Part shown: piece by piece, positions 46,150-55,168 of the stretch
How positions within the stretch are numbered: the first letter of the stretch is position 1
Layout of the letters: each line of letters begins with the position of its first letter
Made by a program: the position numbers and the translations under genes
The notes under the pieces: model-generated
Told to the model about the DNA's origin: nothing
Database searches by the model: none
The model's input: the letters and a program-made list of their open reading frames with translations, nothing else
Assembly (NCBI RefSeq): GCF_000430665.1
Contig: NZ_AUML01000024.1
Span: 1-64,000 of the forward strand
Direction of reading: 5' to 3'
DNA: 64,000 bases
Source of the DNA: Aquimarina muelleri DSM 19832
GTDB lineage: Bacteria; Bacteroidota; Bacteroidia; Flavobacteriales; Flavobacteriaceae

Positions 46150-47595
46150 CTAAAATTGGAAGTATATAAATGTTTCAGAGCTTTTTCCGAAAAATAATAT
46201 CAATGAAAAAATAAATATATAAAAACCCCATCTAAGGTAAATATTATAATTATGTATCTCAAAATCATGTTTCTTTTCTCGATTACACCACTCTATTAAA
46301 ATAAAGAAACCTATCAATATAATAGTAATTATAGTTGTAGAGGCTATAATTATAGAAGGAAAATTTATAATACTTAAAGAAAAAACCCTTTTAAGATAAT
46401 CTAAACCCATAGCTACATTATCTACTCTAAAAAAGACATCGGTAAGCATAATTAAAAGAAATAGAGATATCATTTTAAATACTTCTTTAATAGAAGGTAA
46501 GAGTTTTCCTTTTGCTACAATTTCTGAAGAATTCATTTTACCAGAAAAGACTAAGGGTATAAAATATATTCCGTGTAAAAGCCCATATACAACAAATGTC
46601 CAATTAGCTCCATGCCAAAAACCTACCAAAACAAAAGTGGTTATAATAGAAAAAATCAATCCTTTTTTTTGATGCCTTCTTAACGTAAATGACAATGGGG
46701 TAAAAACATAATCCATCATCCATGTAGTTAATGAAATATGCCATTTTCGCCAAAAATCACTGATATTTGTTGAAAAAAACGGTGTCGAAAAATTACGCAT
46801 TAACTGTATTCCAAATAGTTTGGATACTCCTATTGCCATATTTGAATATCCTGAAAAATCTGCATATAACTGTATTGCATAAAAGAAAGCTCCTACTAAT
46901 AAAGTACTTCCTGGCTCATTTTCATAATTATTAAAAATAGGATTAACAATAATCGCACAATTTTCTGCGATAACTATTTTTGCGAATAATCCCCATAAAA
47001 TTTGTCGTAATCCATCTACCGAAACACTATAAGAGAGGTTCCTTTTTTCTTGAATTTGAGGTATAAAGCTGGCTGCCCTTTCTATTGGTCCAGAAAGTAT
47101 TTTTGGAAAAAATGTTATAAAAATAGAAAACTCTAAAAGATTTTCACTAGGATCTATTTCTTCATTATAAACATCTGTAAGGTATCCCAGAGTCTGAAAT
47201 GTAAAGAAACTTATTCCTAATGGTAGTAATATTTCTAATGTACTGTAACTTGATTCTGCTCCAAAAACATTTAATATTTCGAAAAAACCTTCGTAGAAAA
47301 AATTAAAATATTTAAAATATAGTAATAATCCTATATTAAATATCAATCCTATATAGAGGAAAATATTTTTTTTACGATCTTCTGGAGTTCTATGTATTTT
47401 TAATCCTAAATAAAAATTAATTAGTGTACTTGCAACTAATAATATTAAAAATCGCCAATCTGCCCACGCATAAAAAAATAGACTAACTAGTAGTAAAAAA
47501 AAGTTTTGGTAAACACTAGATTTACTAAAAATTAGCCAGTATAATAAAAATACTGGGATGATAAAAACGACAAAATCTAATGAATTGAATACCAC
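46150..47595 (-). CDS. MBOAT-family O-acyltransferase (DltB-like position)
   Basis: A 481-residue polytopic enzyme. Landmarks: LPLGISFFTFQTLGY, FFPKILSGPIERAASFIP (slightly divergent from the LVAGPIERA of its relatives), YADFSGYSNMAIGVSKL, DFWRKWHISLTTWMMDYVFTPL and catalytic histidine in VGFWHGANWTFVVYG; C-terminus TFIYFQF. It lies 11 bases after the carrier protein gene, so it is the most likely acceptor of the carrier-bound aminoacyl group, as DltB is for D-Ala-DltC. It is the most divergent of the four MBOATs here. Confidence 0.94.
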   Translation of the reverse strand: MVFNSLDFVVFIIPVFLLYWLIFSKSSVYQNFFLLLVSLFFYAWADWRFLILLVASTLINFYLGLKIHRTPEDRKKNIFLYIGLIFNIGLLLYFKYFNFFYEGFFEILNVFGAESSYSTLEILLPLGISFFTFQTLGYLTDVYNEEIDPSENLLEFSIFITFFPKILSGPIERAASFIPQIQEKRNLSYSVSVDGLRQILWGLFAKIVIAENCAIIVNPIFNNYENEPGSTLLVGAFFYAIQLYADFSGYSNMAIGVSKLFGIQLMRNFSTPFFSTNISDFWRKWHISLTTWMMDYVFTPLSFTLRRHQKKGLIFSIITTFVLVGFWHGANWTFVVYGLLHGIYFIPLVFSGKMNSSEIVAKGKLLPSIKEVFKMISLFLLIMLTDVFFRVDNVAMGLDYLKRVFSLSIINFPSIIIASTTIITIILIGFFILIEWCNREKKHDFEIHNYNIYLRWGFYIFIFSLILFFGKSSETFIYFQF

Positions 47596-47606
47596 GTCTT
47601 AATAAA

Positions 47607-47846
47607 TTAAATTTTAGACTGAATTACAGAAACAAGAGATCCCATATTTTTTAATTTATTCAAATCTCTAAGTTTAAAACGAATATTCAATTCTTCTTCA
47701 ATCTTAGTAATTATCATCATGTGTGATAAAGAATCCCATCCATCAACATCCTTGGCTGTTAATTCGTCGTGCATTTCAAAATTATTATGTCCTAATATGG
47801 ATACTAATGCGTTACTAATCTTTTCTTTTATAACATCTATTTCCAT
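47607..47846 (-). CDS. Acyl/peptidyl carrier protein (DltC-like), module 2
   Basis: A 79-residue carrier protein with phosphopantetheine serine S39 in DVDGWDSLSHMMII. Like its counterpart at 27959-28198 it is acidic and four-helical. It lies 24 bases after the adenylation enzyme gene and 11 bases before the MBOAT gene. It should carry the activated amino acid to the membrane enzyme. Confidence 0.92.
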   Translation of the reverse strand: MEIDVIKEKISNALVSILGHNNFEMHDELTAKDVDGWDSLSHMMIITKIEEELNIRFKLRDLNKLKNMGSLVSVIQSKI

Positions 47847-47870
47847 TATAATATGTAATTAATTATAGTA

Positions 47871-49355
47871 TTAACTAAATAGTTCTTTTAATTTTTTTCT
47901 ATCTATTTTCCCATTGGTATTAAGAGGGAAATTTTCTGCAAATTTGATTTGAGTGGGAATCATATACTGTGGAAGCTTAGTTTTTAAATCATCTAACAGT
48001 TCTTTGGTTTCAAATATAGGGGATTCTACTACTAATCCAATTTCTGTATTATGAATACTATTGGTAAAAGCAATTGCAACCACATTTATTTTATTGAGGG
48101 CGGTTTTAGCATGAAATTCAATCTCAGATAACTCTACTCTAAATCCTTGGACTTTTGCTTGAAAATCAACTCTTCCTAAATACAAGATATCTCCTTCTTT
48201 ATCTACTGTACATAAATCTCCTGTCCTATAAAATCTTATGTTTTTTCCATTATATTCTTTATAAAAAAAGGTTTCTTTATTTTTCTCTTCATTTTTCCAA
48301 TATCCTGGAGTAAGTTGTTCTCCGCTTAGGCATAACTCACCACTTTGTCCATGTATTACCTCATTGTTTTCTTCATCTACAATTATAGTAAGTGTGTTTT
48401 GCATATCCTTTCCTATGGTTAAAACACCATTATGTGTTTTATTATGCTCTCCTCTTTTGTAGGTATAATCTGTGCAAAAAATTGTACACTCTGTTGGTCC
48501 ATATACATTTGCTATAGTAGCATTAGGTACACAAGCACTCCACTCTTCTGTAACGTCTAGCGGTAATGCTTCTCCACAAAAAAGACTGTATTTCATTGCA
48601 GGGCAATCAATTTCATCAAAATATGGTCGTAAATAATGAAGGATGGATGGAACCATTAATGCAAAAGTTAAATTATAATCTTCCATCAGCTCAAATATAT
48701 AACTATACTTGATTTCATCTTTCGGAATGGTATATACACATGCTCCTTTAAGTATAGGTGCTAAATAGGATACTACTGATAAATCAAAAGTTAGTTCAAA
48801 CATTTGTAAGCACCTATCTGTATTATCTATTGTATAATCCAGTTTCCAAAAGGCGTCTATAAAGCTTGATAAATTACCAAAAGTAATGGGTACTCCTTTT
48901 GGAGTTCCTGTTGTTCCTGAAGTAAAAAATATGTATCCAAGATCATCTTCGGATATAGGATTAGGATTTAAATTAATTTCTGAAATTTTACATTGTTTTG
49001 TTAAAATAGTATTGTATTCTGAAAAAATCATATCTACAGAAGAATCCAAAATAGTACTAATATCTGCTTGTTTAATTACCATTGCATTTCTACTGGCAGG
49101 AAAATCAGGATGTATTGGCACATAGGCTTTTCCTTCCATCCATAATGCTATAATAGATGCATAGGTATGAATATCATCATTAGTTATTAGCCCTACATTG
49201 ATTTCACTACTTTTTACAGAAGTTTGGATTACTAATCTTATATTGGATATAATTTGTGCAAAATCTTTATAAGTATAATATGTGTTACTAATGCAAAAGG
49301 CATTACCATCATAATTATCCTGAATAGATTTTTGTATATTATAAATTAAGTCCAT
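47871..49355 (-). CDS. Amino-acid adenylation enzyme (DltA-like), module 2
   Basis: A 494-residue enzyme with complete core motifs: IFFTSGTTGTPKG (A3), TFDLSVV with D191 at the alpha-amino-binding position, VYGPTECTIF (A5), YRTGDLC (A7), VDFQAKVQGFRVELSEIE (A8) and NGKIDRKKL with K483 (A10). The stretch FCGEALP (C260) matches the FCGE of DltA, whose cysteine is linked to D-alanine choice; module 1 has glycine there. It heads a contiguous set with a carrier protein, MBOAT and SGNH protein. D-alanine is the best substrate guess; other small amino acids are possible. Confidence 0.9.
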   Translation of the reverse strand: MDLIYNIQKSIQDNYDGNAFCISNTYYTYKDFAQIISNIRLVIQTSVKSSEINVGLITNDDIHTYASIIALWMEGKAYVPIHPDFPASRNAMVIKQADISTILDSSVDMIFSEYNTILTKQCKISEINLNPNPISEDDLGYIFFTSGTTGTPKGVPITFGNLSSFIDAFWKLDYTIDNTDRCLQMFELTFDLSVVSYLAPILKGACVYTIPKDEIKYSYIFELMEDYNLTFALMVPSILHYLRPYFDEIDCPAMKYSLFCGEALPLDVTEEWSACVPNATIANVYGPTECTIFCTDYTYKRGEHNKTHNGVLTIGKDMQNTLTIIVDEENNEVIHGQSGELCLSGEQLTPGYWKNEEKNKETFFYKEYNGKNIRFYRTGDLCTVDKEGDILYLGRVDFQAKVQGFRVELSEIEFHAKTALNKINVVAIAFTNSIHNTEIGLVVESPIFETKELLDDLKTKLPQYMIPTQIKFAENFPLNTNGKIDRKKLKELFS

Positions 49356-49393
49356 TTTATTATTAATTAGATTCTTTGTATTGCTTTACTATA

Positions 49394-50596
49394 TTATTTT
49401 AAATATTCGTTTGCTACTTTTTCTAAATCAAATTTTCTTAACAGAGCATCTTTATTGATCTCTAGATTTTGTTTATATTCTTTAGATTTCAGTGCTAACT
49501 CTATAGCTTCTGCCAAAACATATTCTTCTTCTATAAAATCATTGGTTTCAGGTATACCTAAACGATTTTTATATAAATTAGGGGTAATAATTCCTGCTTC
49601 TACCGTAACCATTTTATCTTCAATTACATGATTTTTTAGGCTCATTAATTCAACAACTCCATACGTACAGCAGGATGAAACTATTGGTGTTCCTAAACAC
49701 ATTGCCTCGACTATAACATTAGGTGTTCCTTCATAATGTGAAGCTAGTGCCAGTATCTTTGCTTTAGCTAAATATTTATAAGGATTTTTTCTTCTTCCTA
49801 AAAAATGGATTTTTCCTTTAATTTTTAATTCTTCAATTAAGTCTTCTAAATGATTAAGTACTCTTCCGTCTCCATCTCCTATAAAAATAAGTTTAGCTTC
49901 TGGAATATTTTTAAGAACTAAAGAAAAGGCTTTAATCAAATGCCATGGAGATTTTTGTGTAGAAAGTCTTCCTATAAATAAAATAGAATTATCCTCTAAT
50001 AAATCCATCTCTTCTGATAAAGTAATATCCTCTAAAGAACGTTTTTGTATTTCTTCCACATCATGTGGGTTGTATATTACTTCTAATTTATTAACAAATC
50101 TAAAATTGCATTTCTCTATAAGATCTTCTTTAATTGCATTACTAATACAAACAACTTTATCTAATTTTTTATAGGTGTATTTATACCCAAATCTAGTCAT
50201 TTTACTAAGTAAAGAATCATTACTCAGTTCCACACTTTTTAATGCATGAATGCTTGCTACTTTGTAATCTTTTGTAAATGTTAGCGAACTATATACATTA
50301 GGCATTGCTCCAAAAGAAATAGAATGCGTGATTTTATGTTTTTTAATTACTTTTCTAAGCTTATAAGGAATCGAAAAATAGAACTTTAATCTTTCAGTTT
50401 TTGACATATCACTAAAATCATGATCTGAAAAAAACAATTCGTCTTCCCCAAAATTTATGATATCATTTTCGAGTTTTATAAATTTCAAAGCTTTTATAAA
50501 ATACCCTTCTTTTTTATAATAATTATAAAAAGAAAAAGCTAACCTTTCCATACCTCCAACTCCACCATATGGTATAATTAGTAAAATATTTTTCAT
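49394..50596 (-). CDS. GT4-family glycosyltransferase
   Basis: A 400-residue GT-B enzyme. IIPYGGVGGMERLAFSFYNYY is the N-terminal glycine-rich motif; SILFIGRLSTQKSPWHLIKA and HYEGTPNVIVEAMCLGTP form the donor site with the EX7E pair. It lies 38 bases upstream of the module 2 adenylation gene and 100 bases downstream of another GT4 gene. The sugar is unknown; relatives often add GalNAc or glucose. Confidence 0.92.
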   Translation of the reverse strand: MKNILLIIPYGGVGGMERLAFSFYNYYKKEGYFIKALKFIKLENDIINFGEDELFFSDHDFSDMSKTERLKFYFSIPYKLRKVIKKHKITHSISFGAMPNVYSSLTFTKDYKVASIHALKSVELSNDSLLSKMTRFGYKYTYKKLDKVVCISNAIKEDLIEKCNFRFVNKLEVIYNPHDVEEIQKRSLEDITLSEEMDLLEDNSILFIGRLSTQKSPWHLIKAFSLVLKNIPEAKLIFIGDGDGRVLNHLEDLIEELKIKGKIHFLGRRKNPYKYLAKAKILALASHYEGTPNVIVEAMCLGTPIVSSCCTYGVVELMSLKNHVIEDKMVTVEAGIITPNLYKNRLGIPETNDFIEEEYVLAEAIELALKSKEYKQNLEINKDALLRKFDLEKVANEYLK

Positions 50597-50696
50597 CCGT
50601 TTATATGTGTTTTTTTAGAGGTCATACAAAATCATATACAATTAAAATAATCATTGCTTTATGCTTTTAACTATTTCTTTAATCGCACTGGTTTCA

Positions 50697-51803
50697 TTAA
50701 TTTTTATGAATTAAGTCAACAAATAATTGATCCCATTCTTTTATAATTGTTTCTGGAAGATATCTTTTTACCGATTTTTTTGCTCTATCCCCCATTTCTT
50801 TTCTTTCTTCTTCATTTTCAATCAAAAAATTAATTCTATCTGCGAACTTTACTATATCATTATTCTGAATAAGCAATCCGTCTTTTTTATCTGTAATAAT
50901 ATCTGAAGGTCCATGAGGGCAATCAAAAGAAACGCATGGCACACCATACGCCATTGCCTCTGTTAGTACCATCCCAAATCCTTCGTATCTGGAAGACATT
51001 ACATAAATAGAAGCTTCCTTGTATTTATCTGCAATATTCCTAACTGGTTCATAAAAATGTATTGTTTCTGAAATTTTTAAACTATTTGCTAAATCGGTTA
51101 ATCCTTCTTTTTCATTTATAGTTCCGTAAATATCCAAACTCCAATCTGGGTGTTTTTCTATAACTAATTTCCAGCTTTGTAATAATCTGTCATAGCCTTT
51201 TTGAAAGCTCTGCTTACCAACTGCCAATACTTTTTTATTATCTAAAGAACTTGATACATTTGGGTAAAAAGAAAGTGGATTAGGTATTACTTTTAAGTTT
51301 TTAAAACTCCATTCCTTCAAATTTCCATTAGTTAATACTACAAAGTGATCATATAATTTTCCTCCAAAATTCATAATTCCAAACTTGAAACTTGTAATCA
51401 ATCTGTTTTTTAGGGAAGGAATTGCGCTTTTAACCTCTATGTTTTTGGAAACATGCCTTTCATAAATCATAGGACATGGTTTACCTATCCAAAAAGGAAC
51501 CAAAAACCCTTTAAGACCATCATCGCAAACTGAAATTACATCGGGTTTAATTTTTGCTACTATTTTTCTAAGTCCTCTTATATAGGTAAATAAAAATTGG
51601 ATAGGGTTACTACCTGTAATTATATCATGATGAATTATTTTAGGGCTAAAATCATAAAACATTTTACTATCTCCTTGATCTAGTGTTACGATATGAACCT
51701 CATAATCTAAATTTTCTGCCAGCAAACTGGCTTTAATAGAAAGTACACGTTCTAAACCTCCTGGTCCAAATGTTTTATTAGTTATGTAGAGTATTTTTTT
51801 CAT
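50697..51803 (-). CDS. GT4-family glycosyltransferase
   Basis: A 368-residue GT-B enzyme with KTFGPGGLERVLSIKASLLA at the N-terminus and VLAVGKQSFQKGYDRLLQSW plus RYEGFGMVLTEAMAYGVP in the donor site. The DCPHGPSDII segment is typical of galactose/GalNAc-type WbnK/PglH-like transferases, but specificity cannot be assigned. It directly follows the acyltransferase gene with no spacer. Confidence 0.92.
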   Translation of the reverse strand: MKKILYITNKTFGPGGLERVLSIKASLLAENLDYEVHIVTLDQGDSKMFYDFSPKIIHHDIITGSNPIQFLFTYIRGLRKIVAKIKPDVISVCDDGLKGFLVPFWIGKPCPMIYERHVSKNIEVKSAIPSLKNRLITSFKFGIMNFGGKLYDHFVVLTNGNLKEWSFKNLKVIPNPLSFYPNVSSSLDNKKVLAVGKQSFQKGYDRLLQSWKLVIEKHPDWSLDIYGTINEKEGLTDLANSLKISETIHFYEPVRNIADKYKEASIYVMSSRYEGFGMVLTEAMAYGVPCVSFDCPHGPSDIITDKKDGLLIQNNDIVKFADRINFLIENEEERKEMGDRAKKSVKRYLPETIIKEWDQLFVDLIHKN

Positions 51804-52868
51804 TTATCTACTTCCTGTTAAAAGCGAATATACTTTTGGTGTTGTTTTTTGAAGCAATCTGGCGCAGGCAACACATGCCAATGTTGCCAAGATAGAGCTT
51901 ATAAAAAATAATAATAAAAGAAGAATATCATTTTCTCCTATATATTTTACATAAATCTTAGTAAAATAGGTTAGCGCTACACCATGCGCTGCGTATATAA
52001 AAAAACGATATCCATAAAGAGGTTTATTCGTAAATTCATATTTTCTGTTTATAAAATCGTAGATAGTCCAGACTGTAAAAAAACCTATAAACATGGTGAG
52101 TCTTTTACAGATTATAGAGATAATATGAGTTTCTTCGTATGCGTCACGAACATAAAAGTTTAAAAAGATACCAATTCCCCATACTACCACAGATAATAAA
52201 TATGTAGATGTTTTAAAATTAGATACAATATTAAGCTTTGTTATAGAAGTATATGCTCCACATGTAAATGAAAACAAACCAAGATATTGTAATAAATGTA
52301 CATTGTTTACATAAAACAAACTTGGTTGTTGTAAAAATAATAAAGCACATAGGAAAATTAAAAAATAAAACTTCAAGTATCTGATTGCCAAGTAAATTAA
52401 AGGTGTTAACCAAACATAAAATATTAACTCTCTAATAAACCAAAATGTATAATTTATAGGATCTACAAAAGCTAACCATGCCTGTCTCCATAAAGGCATA
52501 TCATGCAATGGTTCTTCAAAAAAATGAGACAGCATTGGGATAAACTGAATAGCATAAACAATCAAAAACCATAATCCACACCACAAAAAATATGGTATTA
52601 CAAGTGTTTTAAATCTGTTTTTAATTTTTCTTTTAAAGGTAAATACCGATAAATCATGGTTCTTAAAAAACAGAAAACCCGAAATAAAAAAGAACATCGG
52701 TATAAAGATATTAGATAACTCTAATGCAAACAAATACTCTATATAATATACTACTTCTCTGTTTGTTTCAATATTTAGATTTGTCAAATTATATGCGTGG
52801 CAAACTACCACCATAAAAATGGAATAAAAAGAAAGAATACGTATTTTATTACTAACACTTTTGTCCAT
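51804..52868 (-). CDS. Acyltransferase family 3 (OatA/WecH-type) membrane protein
   Basis: A 354-residue protein with about ten membrane spans. The N-terminal RILSFYSIFMVVVCHAYN holds the family histidine, and FIPMFFFISGFLFFKN follows as usual. Such proteins O-acetylate capsule or O-antigen sugars with acetyl-CoA. It abuts the next glycosyltransferase gene and follows the pyruvyltransferase gene by 19 bases. The first-third charged loop (FKRKIKNRFKTLVIPYFLW) fits the R/K-rich motif of the family. Confidence 0.9.
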   Translation of the reverse strand: MDKSVSNKIRILSFYSIFMVVVCHAYNLTNLNIETNREVVYYIEYLFALELSNIFIPMFFFISGFLFFKNHDLSVFTFKRKIKNRFKTLVIPYFLWCGLWFLIVYAIQFIPMLSHFFEEPLHDMPLWRQAWLAFVDPINYTFWFIRELIFYVWLTPLIYLAIRYLKFYFLIFLCALLFLQQPSLFYVNNVHLLQYLGLFSFTCGAYTSITKLNIVSNFKTSTYLLSVVVWGIGIFLNFYVRDAYEETHIISIICKRLTMFIGFFTVWTIYDFINRKYEFTNKPLYGYRFFIYAAHGVALTYFTKIYVKYIGENDILLLLLFFISSILATLACVACARLLQKTTPKVYSLLTGSR

Positions 52869-52887
52869 AATCCCCGTAGAAAATTTA

Positions 52888-53856
52888 TTAGTTTAATTTA
52901 CTTCTTACTTTTTCTTTTAATGCATTGGCTAAATCATGATGTTTTTCTAAATTTTTTACCATAGTATTTTTACTAATTTTTCCTTCTAACGGAAAATTAG
53001 CTGTGAATGCCCCTGTTTTACTATCTATATCTATACGATTAAATAATTCTAAAATCCCGTCGAATCTGCAAGAATCTACAAAACTATCAAAACCATTTAC
53101 AAAAATTACTGGAGTTCCTAGAGCTAAACAGGGTAATGCGCAATGAATTCTGGATGTAATTACTAATTTTGCTTTTGCATATTTATGTAATAATGCCTCT
53201 GCCATCTCAAACTTTTGTTCATCGTTAAGTTGGTTAGAAGGTGGTTCTTGATTTATAAACTCTGCAGAGTTTAAAACGTCCTCGCTTATGAAATTTTTAA
53301 GATGTTTATTTTTTTTACCCAATTGAAATGCAGTACCATTAAGAATATTTTTTACAGTATACTTAGTGTTATAAAATATTTTTTCTGGTCTTGGGTAACT
53401 ATATAATGGATCTACAATATATATATCTTCTCCTCTTTCTTCATCTGCTACTTTATAAGAATCTAATGTTAAAGTTAAACAGCCTGTAAAATATGCATCA
53501 ATACCTTTAGCTTTTAAGGTATCTGCTGTAAATTGATCTCTACATCCAATAGGTTGGTGTTTTTTAAGATACGCTATTCCCTTTTCGCTTAGCATTGCTG
53601 GAGCAGCAGTATTATTCATATGAAAAGAAACAAACACTGGATCTATATCTTCCGAAGGTACCCAATTATGAATATTATGGGTAAACCAACCGTTCATTAT
53701 GAGTTTAACTGGATCCCCTTTATACTCTCCTAATTTTTCTCTATTTAAAAAAGTATCTACTCTGGGTAGAAACTGTTTTGCTGCAAGGCTTTGAATATTA
53801 TCTCCGACATTAAAAAACTTCTTATTCTCAACATAGGTAAGTAATCCGTATTTCAT
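52888..53856 (-). CDS. Polysaccharide pyruvyl transferase
   Basis: A 322-residue PS_pyruv_trans-family protein. GLLTYVENKKFFNVGDNIQSL starts the fold; KLIMNGWFTHN, HQPIGCRDQFTADTL and AKLVITSRIHCALPCLALGTPVIF are the recognised family blocks, with the RIHC/ALP histidine region. It would add a pyruvate ketal from phosphoenolpyruvate to a sugar, giving the polymer a negative charge. It is 22 bases after the PP-loop-like gene and 19 bases before the acyltransferase gene. Confidence 0.9.
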   Translation of the reverse strand: MKYGLLTYVENKKFFNVGDNIQSLAAKQFLPRVDTFLNREKLGEYKGDPVKLIMNGWFTHNIHNWVPSEDIDPVFVSFHMNNTAAPAMLSEKGIAYLKKHQPIGCRDQFTADTLKAKGIDAYFTGCLTLTLDSYKVADEERGEDIYIVDPLYSYPRPEKIFYNTKYTVKNILNGTAFQLGKKNKHLKNFISEDVLNSAEFINQEPPSNQLNDEQKFEMAEALLHKYAKAKLVITSRIHCALPCLALGTPVIFVNGFDSFVDSCRFDGILELFNRIDIDSKTGAFTANFPLEGKISKNTMVKNLEKHHDLANALKEKVRSKLN

Positions 53857-53878
53857 CTCCTTATTATATTTATTTTAT

Positions 53879-55162
53879 TTAGTATCTAATTTTTCTATAT
53901 AATTGTTGTAACCAAGGAAATTTATTTCTAATAATAAACCGAATCCTTTGTTTTCCTTTATTAGGTTTTTTTAATTTTTGATCTAAAAGTTGATCTATCT
54001 TTCCGTTTCTAATTTCATTAATTTGCAATGTTTCTGCTTCTTCATCATTAAAAACATAAAACTTATTACTGCTCTTTGCTTTTTCCATTAATTCCCACCA
54101 GAAATATTTTACACCTTTACTAGCGGCTCCTATTTCTAGCACTTCATAAAACTTCTTATAGACTTTTTCATCTACATTAAACCCGTAATCATTTGGATCT
54201 TTATCGTTTAAAATTAGTCCGAGAATTGTTCTAAAACATTTTTCGCAATTGCTACAATTAAATTCTGTTCTTAGTTCAGAATAACAAACTCTTAGTTTAA
54301 ATTTATTATTTGTATTTGATGCAAATTTTGCTATTAAATCTACCTTATCTTGTCTTTTAAGATCATATCCATCATGATAAACTTTTACTCCAGATGCCCA
54401 TGTAATCTTTTCGTCTATTTCTGGAGTAGATCCCCAATCAATATCTATATGATCGGTGTATGATGATGCAATATAAATTGAAGTATATTTATGGATAAAT
54501 GATAAAGGGGCTAATGCTCCAATTAAAGCCAAGCCATGTTGTACTTTACCCCACCATCCAATATCTTTAAGTAAAAGTTCGACTTGATATGTGTAAAATT
54601 CTCTAAGATTTGTTTCTATATACTCTTGATTATTATTTTCTAATAATTTTTCTGTTTCTATAAAATTGGTAAAATCATCCCACTGTTTATGATCTTCAAT
54701 TGCTATATCTGCCCCTAAAATAGTTGCCAAATCTGGTTTTTTTTCAAAAATTCTGATATAGGTAGCATAAGCATCTACTCCTCCGCTAAATAACATAGAT
54801 GATTTATCTCCCTCAATGTTATTTTTTACAAGTTTTTTAGCAATTAATTTACTATCTGTAACAGAAACAGATTCTCTTTTTTGAAATTCTTTCTGTATTA
54901 GTAATAAGGCATCATAAAAATCCTCATCAACTTGATCTACTTCTACCGTAAATCCTGCATACCAAGCTATAGGCATCATATTAGATAAAAACGGAACTAT
55001 CGCAATACTCTCTGGTATAGTACTTACATCAACATCATATTTAGAATATAAAGACTTATTTTTATCAAAAAATTTTTCGATTTGAGAACTCGCAGAATAC
55101 TCATAAATAATTTTTTTACCGTTATCTGTATATGAAATATTGTGAAGTATTAATTTTTCCAT
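53879..55162 (-). CDS. PP-loop (ATP-pyrophosphatase-like) protein of unknown role
   Basis: A 427-residue cytoplasmic protein. SSMLFSGGVDAYATYIR near residue 120 looks like the SGGxD nucleotide-binding loop of PP-loop enzymes, which adenylate a substrate before amidation, thiolation or similar attack; the usual final Ser/Thr is alanine. A cysteine cluster, FNCSNCEKCFRTILGL, near residues 310-325 resembles the zinc site of QueC-type members. The C-terminal 30 residues are very basic. It lies between the flippase and pyruvyltransferase genes. No known family was recognised beyond the PP-loop; a role in making an amidated or otherwise unusual sugar is inference. Confidence 0.65.
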   Translation of the reverse strand: MEKLILHNISYTDNGKKIIYEYSASSQIEKFFDKNKSLYSKYDVDVSTIPESIAIVPFLSNMMPIAWYAGFTVEVDQVDEDFYDALLLIQKEFQKRESVSVTDSKLIAKKLVKNNIEGDKSSMLFSGGVDAYATYIRIFEKKPDLATILGADIAIEDHKQWDDFTNFIETEKLLENNNQEYIETNLREFYTYQVELLLKDIGWWGKVQHGLALIGALAPLSFIHKYTSIYIASSYTDHIDIDWGSTPEIDEKITWASGVKVYHDGYDLKRQDKVDLIAKFASNTNNKFKLRVCYSELRTEFNCSNCEKCFRTILGLILNDKDPNDYGFNVDEKVYKKFYEVLEIGAASKGVKYFWWELMEKAKSSNKFYVFNDEEAETLQINEIRNGKIDQLLDQKLKKPNKGKQRIRFIIRNKFPWLQQLYRKIRY

Positions 55163-55168
55163 TACAAT

